64,000 bases of DNA from Symbiodinium microadriaticum (taxonomy: Eukaryota > Sar > Dinophyceae > Suessiales > Symbiodiniaceae): the NCBI GenBank assembly GCA_001939145.1, contig LSRX01000295.1:551632-615631 (forward strand), written 5' to 3'. The number at the start of each line of letters is the position of its first letter. The first letter of the stretch is position 1. Shown here in pieces: positions 12,601-20,007 of this stretch. Both the position numbers and the translations under genes were made by a program. Below the pieces are notes generated by a model, which had not been told where the DNA came from, did not search any database, and saw only the letters and a list, made by a program, of their open reading frames with translations.

Positions 12601-15247
12601 GGGGTTTAGGGGGTTTAGGGTCTAGGGGGTCTAAGGGGGTTTAGGGGGTTTGGGCTTTAGAGCTTTAGGGTGTAGGAGATAAGGGGATAAGAGGTTGAAG
12701 CCCTGCTAGAAGCCTTGAAGCATAGAAAGAACCCTCAAAGATCTATTAGCCCCAAGACTCCAAAACCACTACTTGGAGGTTCATGGGTAGTTATAAGTAG
12801 AGTTATAATTCCCCGAAGATGGTTATAAGTGTAGTTACCCTACTTGTAACCTGACTTATAACTACCCATGAACCTCCAAGTATACCCGCAATGACATGAG
12901 GGTTGCCACTAGAGTTTAAGGGTAGGGTTCAGGGGTTGGGTTTAGGGGTTTAGGCATAGTTCGTGATATCAACGGTTACTTAATAAGGCGGCCGACGGGA
13001 GAATTTCTGATACCCGGGTTCCTACCAGAAGTTGACTGCTATGGTTGCTGATATAAACCCTGCATTACCCATTATAAGGAATATACCATAACTCCCATAG
13101 TTTAGGGTCCTTAAAGTAGTGCTGGATTACTATCATCAACAGTATTAGTAAAGAAGGGGCTCTTGCAGACGCTGCTTAAAGGGTCGAGGGACCTGGTTCC
13201 CAGGGGATTATACATAACGCACAGCTAAACTCTAAACGCTGAACCCCAGGGTTTAGGGTTAGGGTTTAGGGTAACCCTAAACCCTGAACCCTAAACCCCA
13301 CAGAAAGTTGGAACATGGATTTAGGATGATTCGTGCTAGGATCCCTTGTAAATTTTTACCCTTATAACGGGTACCAGGATAAGGATGTTCCAACTTTCTG
13401 GCTTCTACTTTAAGCTATACTTCTAGCTACGAACATTAAACCCCAAAACCTAAAACCCTAAACCCTAAAACCCAAAACCCTAAAACCCCAAAAGCCTAAA
13501 ACCCTAAACCCTAAATCCTAAACCCCTAATAAAAACCCTAAACCCCTAAAACCCTAAAAACCCTAAACCCAAACTTGCTGGTCCAGCATCATGGGGAGCT
13601 TAGGTCAACCTCTGGGAGCAAAAAAGGGAGTATAGGGTTTAGGGTTTAGGGTTTTAGGGTTTTAGGGTTTAGGGTTTGGGGGTTTCCAAACTTAGGGGAC
13701 CGTAATATAGCACCTTAAATAGTAAGATCCTTATTGTAAGGACCCCACAAGAGGGTATCCCTTATTTTCGGAAACTCCCTTATAAGGAGTATAGTACCCC
13801 AAGGAAGTGGAAGGTTATACCGACTCTACAACTGGGCTAGTTCTCTAAAGTAGGGTCCCTTTTGAGGTCCCCAAAACTTGGTACGCACCCTAATACAAAG
13901 GACCCTAAAAGGGGACCCTATTTTGGAGAACTACTCACTGGGTTAAAGCACTTAAGTAAAGGGTTGAGGGTTTAGGGTTTCCAACCTATAACATCTTATA
14001 ATGATTACCCTAAACCCTAAACCCAAAACCCAAAACCCTAAACCCAAAACCCAAAACCCAAAACCCTAAACCCAAAACCCAAAACCCTTAACCCTAAACC
14101 CAAAACCCTAAACAGTCCCATGATCCCCCCAACTGGGAGCAGCCGAGGGGCCGCAAGAAGGGTAATCCAGGGTCGCTTTGAAGGTGTCCTTTCCTGTTTA
14201 GGGTTTAGGGTTTAGGCTTTAGGGTTTAGGGTTGAGGGTTTAGGGTTTAAGGTTTAAGGTTTGTTTTTTAGGGATTAGGGTTTAGGGTTGGGGTGTCAGG
14301 GTTTGGGGTGTCAGGGTTTTGGGTGGTCAAGAGTGAGGGTTTCGGGGTTACGCGGCGGTCTAGGGGTTGGGCTTGGAAGCTTTGGGCTTCAGGGTGAGGG
14401 GAAGTGAAGTTTACGGTTGGCTTAACACTTAGAACGGGATTTGGGGTGCATAGTAATTATGCTATTCAGAACAGCGTTTGCAGGCATAGTATTCTGTAGC
14501 TATAACAAGGGAGCGTACGGAACAATGTGCGTTTCCCTGCAGGCTTCTATATTCAACCCCCTGAGCCCATCAACACGGAGGGGTGCTGTAGATGAAACTC
14601 TTCGAACTCACAGGGGTTTGGGTTTAGGGGTTTAGGGGTTTAGGGCTTTCGGGGTGTAGGGTTTAGGGGTTTAGGGATATTCCGTTGCGTGGTATCGATT
14701 GGGCATCCCTATCCATCATGGGCCACTGGGGCCCTTAATTACGATAATCAAGAAGGCACTATGACCCTGAAACCCTAAACCCTAAACCCTTAGCCCTTCA
14801 ACCCTGGAGGCTACAGCCTTAGCACCCAAAAGCCTACGTTTCAGGGACATCTACCAAGAGAAAGCAATAACTGGGTTGCAGTTTTGGGGCCCCGACAAGT
14901 ATTTATGAATAGGTACCTCTAAAGGAACCATAAGGGACATTGCAAAGTTTCCCAAAGTGCCACCAAGACAGGGAACACTAAGCAGGTCGGTTTGGAGGTG
15001 TAGGAAGGCCTACAACACCAAACCCCAAACTATAAAATCCTAAAGCCTAAGCCCTAAACATCAAAATAGCCCAAAAGCCTTATATAATAGTGTTTTTGGG
15101 CCCGAATGCCTTGAAATATGAGTCTTTTGAGGGTAAGGGTAAGCCCCAAACCCCTAAAGCCCTAAGCCCCTAACCGAAAAGGCCTTAACCCAAAACCCTC
15201 AACCTGTAAGCCCAAGCCCTAACCCTAAGGGTCCATGAGCACAAACA

Positions 15248-15286
<39 letters not shown>

Positions 15287-18200
15287 TATATATATATATA
15301 TATATTTGGCCTTAAAGCCTTAAAGTAATCCCTATTTAGGCACCGTGGGGCCAAAGTATATACTGTTGCGGTCACATGGACCCTTAGGGTAATTAAGGCC
15401 TTTCTGCACTCCAAGAAGCCATCTGATGTTGTGAAGATCTTTTTGAAGTCCGGCTTGCCATTGTAGGCATCGATCCATAGTTGATAATCAGGGGGCTCCT
15501 TCTTCCTTTGCTCGCTGCGCACTTTCGGCTTTCTTTTTAACATCGAAGACGGGAGCTGAGGGGCCGTACAGCATCAAGAGATGCGTTTAGGGTTTGGGGC
15601 TTAGGGTGAGAAGCTTTTTAGGATGGTTTTTGGTTGGAGGATATGCATCCTCGAAGGTTCATAGATCGTTATAAGTGGGGCTCTAAATATAGGGGAAGTA
15701 TCATGATGACCCCGATCCGGGGACTTATTTCCCGACTGAAAACAACCCATGAACCTCCGACTTCTCTGCGACCTCCGTGCCCTACGGGAGGGAGTACTGT
15801 GCATCTGAAGTCCCCTAGAACCGAAATCTCAAACCCCGATAGACCCCTTATAAGACCCTTACAGATCCCTGTAAAGAAGCCCTTATCTGGGTTCTTGTTA
15901 AGGGTTTAGTTTAAGGTACCATACTAAGGAGGAAACCCTACTATTTACTATGGATCCCTGTTATGGTAACTTAAAATAAAAACCCCTTAACAAGAACTCA
16001 GTTATTGGACCCTCTAGATCCCCTTTCAAAAACAAAGAGCCCTAGGACCCCCCGAGCCGTCGTCCTAAACCCCAATGCTAAGCCTCGATCATGCACGGTT
16101 AGGATTAGGGTTTAGGGTTTTGGGTTTTGGGTTTAGGGTTTAGAATCTTAGAAACCCTAGAACGCACAGCCCTTAATAATTAAGATCGGGTTTTGGCCCC
16201 CCTCATAGTATAAGTGCAATATGGCCGGAACGCTAAGGAATAATGGTGGTAATTACTGGGTTGCAGTTTGGGGCCCGGTAAAGTATTTTAAGAATAAGCA
16301 CCTCTATAGGAACCACGAGGAAAATTGTAAAGTTTCCCCAAAGTGCCAGCTAGTTGTGCCCTAAACCCCTAAACCCCACAACCCTATAGCACCCTTAAAA
16401 GGAAGCCTAGGATCCCGATAGATCCCTTTAAAGGGACCCTAAACCCTAGGATCCCTATAGATCCCTTGAAACGAACCCTAAACCCTAGGACCCCTATAGG
16501 TCTCTTTAAAGGAACCCTAAACCCCTACAACCCCTAAACCCCTTTAAAGGAAGCCTAGGATCCCTATAGATCCCTTTAAAGGAACCCGAAACCCTAAACT
16601 CCAAACCCTAAACCCCAAACCCTANCGGCTTGCCATTGTAGGCATCGATCCATAGTTGATAATCAGGGGGCTCCTTCTTCCTTTGCTCGCTGCGCACTTT
16701 CGGCTTTCTTTTTAACATCGAAGACGGGAGCTGAGGGGCCGTACAGCATCAAGAGATGCGTTTAGGGTTTGGGGCTTAGGGTGAGAAGCTTTTTAGGATG
16801 GTTTTTGGTTGGAGGATATGCATCCTCGAAGGTTCATAGATCGTTATAAGTGGGGCTCTAAATATAGGGGAAGTATCATGATGACCCCGATCCGGGGACT
16901 TATTTCCCGACTGAAAACAACCCATGAACCTCCGACTTCTCTGCGACCTCCGTGCCCTACGGGAGGGAGTACTGTGCATCTGAAGTCCCCTAGAACCGAA
17001 ATCTCAAACCCCGATAGACCCCTTATAAGACCCTTACAGATCCCTGTAAAGAAGCCCTTATCTGGGTTCTTGTTAAGGGTTTAGTTTAAGGTACCATACT
17101 AAGGAGGAAACCCTACTATTTACTATGGATCCCTGTTATGGTAACTTAAAATAAAAACCCCTTAACAAGAACTCAGTTATTGGACCCTCTAGATCCCCTT
17201 TCAAAAACAAAGAGCCCTAGGACCCCCCGAGCCGTCGTCCTAAACCCCAATGCTAAGCCTCGATCATGCACGGTTAGGATTAGGGTTTAGGGTTTTGGGT
17301 TTTGGGTTTAGGGTTTAGAATCTTAGAAACCCTAGAACGCACAGCCCTTAATAATTAAGATCGGGTTTTGGCCCCCCTCATAGTATAAGTGCAATATGGC
17401 CGGAACGCTAAGGAATAATGGTGGTAATTACTGGGTTGCAGTTTGGGGCCCGGTAAAGTATTTTAAGAATAAGCACCTCTATAGGAACCACGAGGAAAAT
17501 TGTAAAGTTTCCCCAAAGTGCCAGCTAGTTGTGCCCTAAACCCCTAAACCCCACAACCCTATAGCACCCTTAAAAGGAAGCCTAGGATCCCGATAGATCC
17601 CTTTAAAGGGACCCTAGGGTTTAGGGTTTAGGGTTTGGGGTTTAGGGTTTAGGGTTTAGGGTTTAGGGTTTAGGGTTTAGGGTTTAGGGTTAGGGTTTAC
17701 GAGGATCTCTAGGGCTTCGGGCCACGGTTTAGGGGTTTAGGGTTTAGGGTTTAGGGTTTAGGGTCTAAAAGGATCTATGGGGCTTCGGGCCGTGTACACA
17801 AGCCTCATGCCTCATGCAAAAAACCCTCCGTTAAGGCAAATTCCTGACATCATACGAGGGATCCGAGTATATTTTGCGGATTATGAAGTCTTTTGGGGGC
17901 CTCTAGGAAGGTTGTCTAGGATCCAGGAAAAGCTTGCCTTCTACACCCTGAAAATCCTGGAAAGGGTTTCGGGATTACTTTGTCATAGTTGGGCAGCACT
18001 TTACATGTTTATGAGTACTTCAACTCAATAATTTATAAGGAATATAGAAATCTAAGCGTCAACCCAACCATGAACTAGCTTAGGGTTTAGGTTATATAGT
18101 ACATGGTCAGTAGCCCACTCTTTAAGTTAATGCAGCCCGGGGGGTGCATGAACCTGACCCAACTCGACCTAAACCCTAAACCCTAAGCCCCTAAACCCTA

Positions 18201-18863
18201 AACCGAAACCCTGAACCCCGAACCCTAAACCCTGAACCCTGCACCCTAAGGCCCAAAACCCTTCAAGGACCTCTCCTGGACCACCTCAACTCTGAACCCC
18301 TACACCCTGAAATGACCCCTATAAGATCCTCGTAAAGGACCCTTAAGTTAAAAGAAACTACAAGTGGGGAGTTTAGGTATATAGGACTTCCCTAAACCCT
18401 AAACCCTAAACCGTGCTGCAGGTTTAGAGTGGAGGGTTGGGGGCTTCGGGCACCTTGAACCTGGTTGAGGGCTTAGGGCTTAGGATACCTTTAACCTTCT
18501 GCTCTCGTTTTCAACAACCAGGCCCCAAAAACAGTTCAAACCTTTTTGGGCTAGACCTAAGATATAAGGCCCAAGATAATTTAAAGTTCTCCCGCTGGCT
18601 ATCTAAATTTGTGTACGGGGAATCTTCGCGGTCCTGCCCCATCCTGCCCCGATCACCTGCAAGTCTGGCGTGGGCTCATCGCCCACCAACGGCTGCTCCA
18701 TCGGGCGATGCTGGCTTCCTGTGGACGCCTTCTCGTCCCCAAAAAAGGCTTTCTGAAGCATGGATGCTGCCCTGTCTTTGGGAGAGCCCCAAGCTGCAGG
18801 AGGTTCAGAAAGGGCTATGGATCGGGCTTCTCGAAGGGTACCAGAAGGGTTGAGGGATTGAAG
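3525..18863 (-). CDS. Split gene: Sulfotransfer_4-like P-loop sulfotransferase (nine exons found, one missing)
   Basis: Minus-strand gene assembled from nine exons: 18863-18630, 15555-15420, 14193-14152, 12187-12111, 10811-10739, 7766-7723, 5490-5428, 4677-4576 and 3623-3525. The joined reading matches the Sulfotransfer_4 family (PAPS-type sulfotransferase fold) as I know it. It has VIGAGWGRT (start of the 5'-phosphosulfate loop), LWIDAYNGKPDF, DYPSC, AYPNAKVLLNVRDPEKWY (3'-phosphate-binding region), DSVIDTIW, DREGSIKSF, VPPEKLLVFDVK, EGWEPLCKFLGKP and a C-terminal transmembrane helix. Junctions keep phase. Donors are mostly GC (G|GC), one clear GA, and acceptors are AG; this splice code is typical of dinoflagellates. 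The segment between GRT and LWIDA, expected to hold the GT-S-L half of the loop, was not found; it may be lost at the N at 16625. The start codon is uncertain (ATG at 18761 or further upstream). Substrate unknown. Introns are full of TTTAGGG and hairpin repeats. Confidence 0.72.
3800..3925 (-). repeat. CCCTAAA tract
   Basis: Run of CCCTAAA with CCCTAAAA and CCCCTAAA variants, lying in the last intron of the sulfotransferase-like gene. Confidence 0.9.
3991..4117. repeat. Hairpin repeat, family P4
   Basis: Left arm CTTGGAGGTTCATGGGTAGT and right arm ACTACCTATGAACCTCC are inverted, with a second inner inverted pair (TTATATGTAGGG / CCTTACATATAA). Confidence 0.75.
4381..4477. repeat. Hairpin repeat, family P5
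   Basis: Arms CTAGAAAGGTTGGAACAT and ATGTTCCAACTTTCTAG are inverted around about 60 bp. Confidence 0.75.
4495..4587. repeat. 15-bp direct repeat of an exon edge flanking a CCCTAAA tract
   Basis: GGCCTTGTTCATGGC occurs at 4495-4509 and again at 4573-4587, where it is the 3' edge of the next exon entry. The 63 bp between the copies are mainly CCCTAAA-like. Confidence 0.8.
4576..4677 (-). CDS. Sulfotransferase-like gene, penultimate exon
   Basis: 34 codons in phase 0. The acceptor CTCCACAG precedes EGWEPLCKFLGKPIPDQPF, a hallmark block near the C-terminus of Sulfotransfer_4 proteins, followed by the N-V-N-D motif. The donor reads AACAAG|GC, so this is a GC-AG intron. The exon edge is duplicated 78 bp downstream in the intron. 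Confidence 0.8.
4686..4960 (+). repeat. Degenerate TTTAGGG / TGTATAGGG tract
   Basis: Mixture of TTTAGGG, TTTATAGGG and repeated GGTGTATAGGG / GGTATATAGGG units, suggesting slippage within a diverged telomere-like tract. Confidence 0.85.
5101..5197. repeat. Repeat family P7, partial
   Basis: Right end GATCCTTCCGATGGTCTGG and core CCCTATACTACTAAGGGG match the complete P7 copies at 7177 and 7433. The left arm is missing. Confidence 0.55.
5300..5420. repeat. TTTAGGG then CCCTAAA (orientation switch)
   Basis: G-rich units to about 5352, then C-rich CCCTAAA units to about 5420, meeting head to head at GGGTCAGCCCTAAACCC. Confidence 0.85.
5428..5490 (-). CDS. Sulfotransferase-like gene, exon with VPPEKLLVFDVK
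   Basis: 21 codons in phase 0. The acceptor CCCGAAAAG precedes AWVERVKATVPPEKLLVFD, the conserved strand before the EGWEPLC block. The best junction with the next exon is AAG|GAGTGAGG to CACAG|GAG, giving a GA-AG intron. Confidence 0.8.
5525..5600 (+). repeat. TTTAGGG tract
   Basis: Near-perfect TTTAGGG units with one CATGGGG interruption. Confidence 0.85.
5843..5962. repeat. Hairpin repeat, family P9
   Basis: GGTTCCTGAGTAGCCTCTTTT on the left pairs with AAAAAGGTACCACTCAGGGACC on the right, around an inner ACTATTCGGTTTTAGTAAGG loop region. Copies at 9998 and 21948. Confidence 0.6.
6490..6610. repeat. Repeat ending GGTTCTTTGGGGTCCAGGTA
   Basis: The ACCCCAAATAACCTA start and AGGTAGGTTCTTTGGGGTCC end recur at 54630-54720, and the end alone recurs near 62460. 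It is partly palindromic (ACCTA...TAGGT). Confidence 0.5.
6640..6835 (-). repeat. CCCTAAA tract
   Basis: Long run of CCCTAAA with extra A or C bases. Confidence 0.9.
6968..7046 (-). CDS. Candidate exon, strand uncertain
   Basis: The minus strand reads APKFITEPAICYIPESGVLG after the acceptor GAACCCAG. The plus strand is also open (QIAGSVMNFGALLG after TGTAGCAG). It is not needed to complete the sulfotransferase-like gene, whose exons on both sides already join in phase. Confidence 0.25.
7177..7677. repeat. Two diverged tandem copies of a ~255-bp unit with family P7 hairpins
   Basis: Each unit starts with an inverted pair around GGAAGGATC / GATCCTTCCGGTGGTCTGG (7177-7295 and 7433-7553). It continues into shared sequence ending CTTTTTGTCGAACCCTTCT and a GGACCCC / AGACCCC end. 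Confidence 0.75.
7723..7766 (-). CDS. Sulfotransferase-like gene, 44-bp exon
   Basis: The acceptor TTTCTGACAG precedes two bases that complete a codon, then VKRTDREGSIKSFK. The donor is TTCAAG|GC. With the neighbouring exons this gives ...FPDG-VKRTDREGSIKSFK-AWVERVK in one frame, matching the D-R-E helix that precedes the VPPEKLL strand in Sulfotransfer_4 proteins. Confidence 0.72.
7771..7935 (-). repeat. CCCTAAA tract, nearly pure
   Basis: About 160 bp of CCCTAAA with few variants, among the purest telomere-like runs here. It abuts the upstream (right) edge of the 44-bp exon. Confidence 0.95.
8340..8660. repeat. Low-complexity CAC/CAG and CGT-rich region
   Basis: Includes a (CGT)n microsatellite near 8590-8650. 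Open frames in it are repetitive (R, D, T runs) and are not considered genes. Confidence 0.6.
8881..9073. repeat. Hairpin repeat, family P6, with doubled left arm
   Basis: GGGTAGTTCTCTAAATTA and a second GGGTAGTCCTCTAAATTA both pair with TTTAGAGAACTACCC at the right end. Confidence 0.65.
9081..9170. repeat. Hairpin repeat, family P3
   Basis: Starts ACCATCAAAATAGCCCAA and ends TATGAGTCCTTTGAGGGTAA around a GGGTCTATGGGCCC core. Confidence 0.7.
9200..9267. CDS. Candidate exon, strand uncertain
   Basis: The plus strand has an acceptor (CTCCTGGCAG), about 22 open codons including SFMKEPSLLLESAALPGYQF, and a CAG|GTATGG donor. The minus strand is also open with WQGRRFQEQARLFHERTML. It sits inside an intron of the sulfotransferase-like gene but is not required by it. 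Confidence 0.28.
9277..9452. repeat. Hairpin repeat, family P1, split by a TTTAGGG tract with 26-bp flanking repeats
   Basis: The left arm of the P1 element (TACCCAGAGAGCCCAATACT...) occurs at 9277-9302 and again, identical for 26 bp, at 9364-9389. The 61 bp between are TTTAGGG units. The element then continues normally to about 9452. Confidence 0.85.
9998..10105. repeat. Hairpin repeat, family P9
   Basis: GATTCCTGAGCGACCCCTTGTA and GGGTACTACTCAGGAACC ends with the same inner palindrome (ATTCAGCTTTTAATAAGGGA) as the copy at 5843. Confidence 0.55.
10110..10395. other. Unique AT-richer stretch, nothing recognised
   Basis: No TTTAGGG, no convincing exon and no repeat family seen. Confidence 0.4.
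10415..10503 (+). repeat. TTTAGGG tract with GGGAGTTTAGGG variants
   Basis: Alternating TTTAGGG and GAGTTTAGGG units. Confidence 0.85.
10538..10629. repeat. Hairpin repeat, family P2
   Basis: Arms TAGTCTCCATTGTAGTTCC and GGAACTAGACTGGAGACTA are inverted. Confidence 0.7.
10739..10811 (-). CDS. Sulfotransferase-like gene, exon with DSVIDTIW
   Basis: 73 bp: 24 codons plus one base. The acceptor AGTGAG precedes DSVIDTIWSWRCGEQNWSVR. The donor is GATG|GC, whose G pairs with GA at the start of the 44-bp exon to give glycine. Joined to the previous exon it reads EKWY-DSVIDTIW, the usual family sequence after the 3'-phosphate-binding motif. The plus strand is open here too but does not fit the gene. 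Confidence 0.7.
11026..11136. repeat. Hairpin repeat, family P10
   Basis: Left AAAGGCCCATGTACCCAAATA and right TATTTGGGCACGTGGACCCTT are inverted. Related copies at 15224, 24265-24610 and 44183. Confidence 0.65.
11140..11930. other. Unique stretch, no supportable gene
   Basis: About 790 bp largely free of TTTAGGG. Short frames on the minus strand lack clear splice edges and no protein family is recognised. It lies between two exons of the sulfotransferase-like gene and is probably intron. Confidence 0.35.
12111..12187 (-). CDS. Sulfotransferase-like gene, exon with NVRDPEKWY
   Basis: 77 bp: two bases plus 25 codons. The acceptor CACTGTGCTTCAG has a long pyrimidine-rich lead. The product MYMELMEAYPNAKVLLNVRD then PEKWY is the most conserved Sulfotransfer_4 block, where the arginine and following residues contact the PAPS 3'-phosphate. 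The donor is probably TAC|GATGCC (GA type); TAC GAT GCC CGG reads on but does not match the family. Confidence 0.8.
12520..12680 (+). repeat. Degenerate TTTAGGG tract
   Basis: TTTAGGG units with GGGGTTTAGGGG variants. Confidence 0.8.
12772..12881. repeat. Hairpin repeat, family P4
   Basis: CTTGGAGGTTCATGGGTAGT and ACTACCCATGAACCTCCAAG are perfect inverted ends over 20 bp. Confidence 0.85.
13301..13402. repeat. Hairpin repeat, family P5
   Basis: CAGAAAGTTGGAACAT and ATGTTCCAACTTTCTG are perfect inverted ends over 16 bp. Confidence 0.8.
13435..13685. repeat. CCCTAAA then TTTAGGG around a short unique island
   Basis: C-rich units to about 13572, a 50-bp unique stretch, then G-rich units from about 13632. 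Confidence 0.85.
13833..13939. repeat. Hairpin repeat, family P6
   Basis: GGCTAGTTCTCTAAAGTAGG and TTTGGAGAACTACTC ends with inner CCCTTTT / AAAAGGGG. Confidence 0.65.
14005..14115 (-). repeat. CCCTAAA / CCCAAAA tract
   Basis: Alternating CCCTAAA and CCCAAAA units, immediately left of a sulfotransferase exon. Confidence 0.85.
14152..14193 (-). CDS. Sulfotransferase-like gene, 42-bp exon
   Basis: The acceptor TAAACAG precedes two bases, 13 codons (KDTFKATLDYPSC) and one base. The donor is TTGCG|GC. Glycine codons are completed across both junctions (GATG|GA and GCG|GC). The D-Y-P-S-C block precedes the MEAYPNAKV strand in the family. A CCCTAAA tract lies beyond one edge and a TTTAGGG tract directly at the other. 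Confidence 0.72.
14195..14340 (+). repeat. TTTAGGG tract
   Basis: TTTAGGG with TTTAAGG and GGGGTGTCAGGG variants. It begins at the exon edge and supplies the TAAACAG acceptor on the minus strand. Confidence 0.85.
14870..14975. repeat. Repeat with GGGTTGCAGTTTTGGGGCCC start
   Basis: Related copies at 16256-16345, 17431-17520 (inside the 990-bp duplication) and 26460-26545. All contain AGGTACCTCT or AAGCACCTCT and AGTTTCCC(C)AAA. Confidence 0.55.
15058..15139. repeat. Hairpin repeat, family P3
   Basis: ATCAAAATAGCCCAAAAGCC start and TATGAGTCTTTTGAGGGTAA end. Confidence 0.7.
15224..15392. repeat. Hairpin repeat, family P10, expanded by a TA microsatellite
   Basis: Ends CCTAAGGGTCCATGAGC and CACATGGACCCTTAGGG are inverted. 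A (TA)n run at 15250-15306 sits inside. Confidence 0.7.
15420..15555 (-). CDS. Sulfotransferase-like gene, exon with LWIDAYNGKPDF
   Basis: The 3' end is firm: TCAGATG|GCTTC (GC donor), in phase with the 42-bp exon. The 5' end is uncertain. The acceptor CCCCTCAG at 15556-15563 gives a phase-0 start, but other AGs lie inside. The product contains KKEPPDYQLWIDAYNGKPDF, the segment preceding the DYPSC block in the family. A truncated copy of this exon begins right after the N at 16625. Confidence 0.65.
15451..16440. repeat. 990-bp direct duplication, copy 1
   Basis: Appears identical over 990 bp to 16626-17615. It covers part of a sulfotransferase exon, one P4 hairpin and several other repeats. 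Confidence 0.9.
15651..15759. repeat. Hairpin repeat, family P4 (second copy 16826-16934)
   Basis: TCGAAGGTTCATAGATCGTTAT left and ACAACCCATGAACCTCCGA right are imperfect inverted ends. The 91-codon frame over it is not treated as a gene. Confidence 0.6.
16445..16560. repeat. Short tandem of CCTAGGATCCCTATAGATCCC units
   Basis: Three to four diverged units of about 60 bp, each with GATCCCTATAGATCCCTTTAAAGGAACCC. Related sequence at 25020-25085 and 51020-51230. Confidence 0.6.
16626..17615. repeat. 990-bp direct duplication, copy 2 (starts at a single N)
   Basis: Offset exactly 1175 bp from copy 1. It starts directly after the N at 16625 and cuts an exon mid-codon, so a false join between unmerged contigs is likely. 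The sequences right of the two copies differ. Confidence 0.9.
17616..17792 (+). repeat. TTTAGGG tracts with a 22-bp flanking direct repeat
   Basis: Nearly pure TTTAGGG from 17610 to 17700. The unique 22-mer at 17702-17723 (AGGATCTCTAGGGCTTCGGG...) then recurs at 17770-17791 with two mismatches, and the 46 bp between are again TTTAGGG. Confidence 0.85.
17793..18160. other. Unique stretch, no recognised gene
   Basis: A plus-strand frame of 84 codons (17777-18031) begins in the duplicated edge sequence and has no recognisable motif. Sequence expected for the missing sulfotransferase exon was looked for here and not found. Confidence 0.3.
18630..18863 (-). CDS. Sulfotransferase-like gene, N-terminal exon
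   Basis: The frame is open from the acceptor CTGCAG (18864-18869) for 78 codons to the donor AGGACC|GC. It ends LQVIGAGWGRT, the start of the family's P-loop-like 5'-phosphosulfate-binding motif; the following GT must come from the next exon. An ATG at 18761 could start translation (44 codons before the donor). The upstream codons may instead be coding from a further exon or belong to the 5' leader. The plus strand is also open here but lacks a recognised motif. Confidence 0.65.
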
Positions 18864-19359
18864 CTGCAGGGTTTGGGGTATAGGGTCAAGGTTTGTTTTA
18901 AGGCTTAGGGTTTAGGGTTTAGCATCTCCTTAGAGTTGGTCATGCATCGTGCAGACCCTGATTGTGTAACCCCCTTTGTGCTTAAGGGCACCAGAGTGCA
19001 CCAGCAGTAAGTAGGACCATGATTACAAGTGACGAGAAGTGGGTCTTCAATCAAAGATTTGTAGGGATGGCGTTTTCAGCGCCCTAGCCCGACACCCTGT
19101 TCGTTAATCCAAAGACTTTCTCAAGACATGCTGAAGATGTAGAGTCGAGGTTCCCCAGGGTTTAGGGTTTAGGGTTGAGGGTGTTTAGTACCCCTTTGCC
19201 CTTTTTGGTTTGGGGTCTCCTTGTCAAAACCAAATAGTAGGAAACAAAGGGTACCCTTATGTTTAAAGGGGTTCCTGGAGAACCTAGGAGTGTGTTGTGG
19301 CCACAAGACCTAAACCTGTAAAGCCTGAACTGGGACCTAGACTCCATGCCTGGAGGTGC

Positions 19360-19460
19360 AGAGAGCCAATACCCCTTAATTAAGGAATATACATTTTAAA
19401 TCATAATATTCAGGCCCCTATAATTTAAGGAATATTCCTTCATTAAGAGGAATTGGCTCT
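19360..19460. repeat. Hairpin repeat, family P1
   Basis: AGAGAGCCAATACCCCTTAA and TTCATTAAGAGGAATTGGCTCT are inverted around ATAATATTCAGGCCCC. Confidence 0.8.
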
Positions 19461-19805
19461 TGAAACTGGGGCCTAGTTGCGCAGAGCTCACGGTCTGTGC
19501 TTGAAAGTACATCTAAATGCAGAAGTGGGGCTATAAGTCCCCTAGTAGGGCTCATAACTATAGCTACCCTACTTCTAACCCCACTTAACCCTTAACCCTA
19601 AACCCTAAGCCCTAAACCCTACGCCCTAGGTCCTAAAACAACGAGGCCAGAAGCGCAGAGTGTTTCGGGGACTAAACCCTAAACCCCTAAACCTCATGCG
19701 GCTGGCGGCTGGTTTAGGGTTTTAGGGATTTAGGGTGTAGGGTTTAGTTTTTTTGGTGTTTCAGGGTTTTAGGGCTTAGGGTTTAGGGTTTAAGGCCTAG
19801 GGCTT

Positions 19806-19895
19806 CCCCTTAGTGTCAAAAATAGTCCCAAGAGCCTTATATACTAGGCTCGTCGGCCCCGAAAGCCTTAAACTATGAGTCCTTTGAGGGTTAAG
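19806..19895. repeat. Hairpin repeat, family P3
   Basis: CCCTTAGTGTCAAAAATAGTCC start and CTATGAGTCCTTTGAGGG end. Confidence 0.7.
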
Positions 19896-20007
19896 GGTTA
19901 GGGTTTAGGGTTTAAGGTTTAGGGTTTAAGGTTTAGGGTTTAAGGTTTAGGGTTTAAGGTTTAGGGTTTAAGGTTTAGGGTTTAAGGTTTAGGGTTTAGG
20001 GTTTAGG
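19896..20007 (+). repeat. Higher-order telomere-like array (TTTAAGGTTTAGGG)n
   Basis: TTTAAGG alternates regularly with TTTAGGG, giving a 14-bp period repeated about six times before plain TTTAGGG resumes. Confidence 0.9.

Noticed and set aside
15634-17084. Two identical 91-codon plus frames and 67-codon minus frames
   Set aside because: They run across a P4 hairpin and other non-coding repeats, and are identical only because of the 990-bp duplication.
18437-18908. Plus-strand frames of 99-138 codons
   Set aside because: The minus strand in the same place ends in VIGAGWGRT with a GC donor and fits the sulfotransferase-like gene; the plus frames have no recognised motif.
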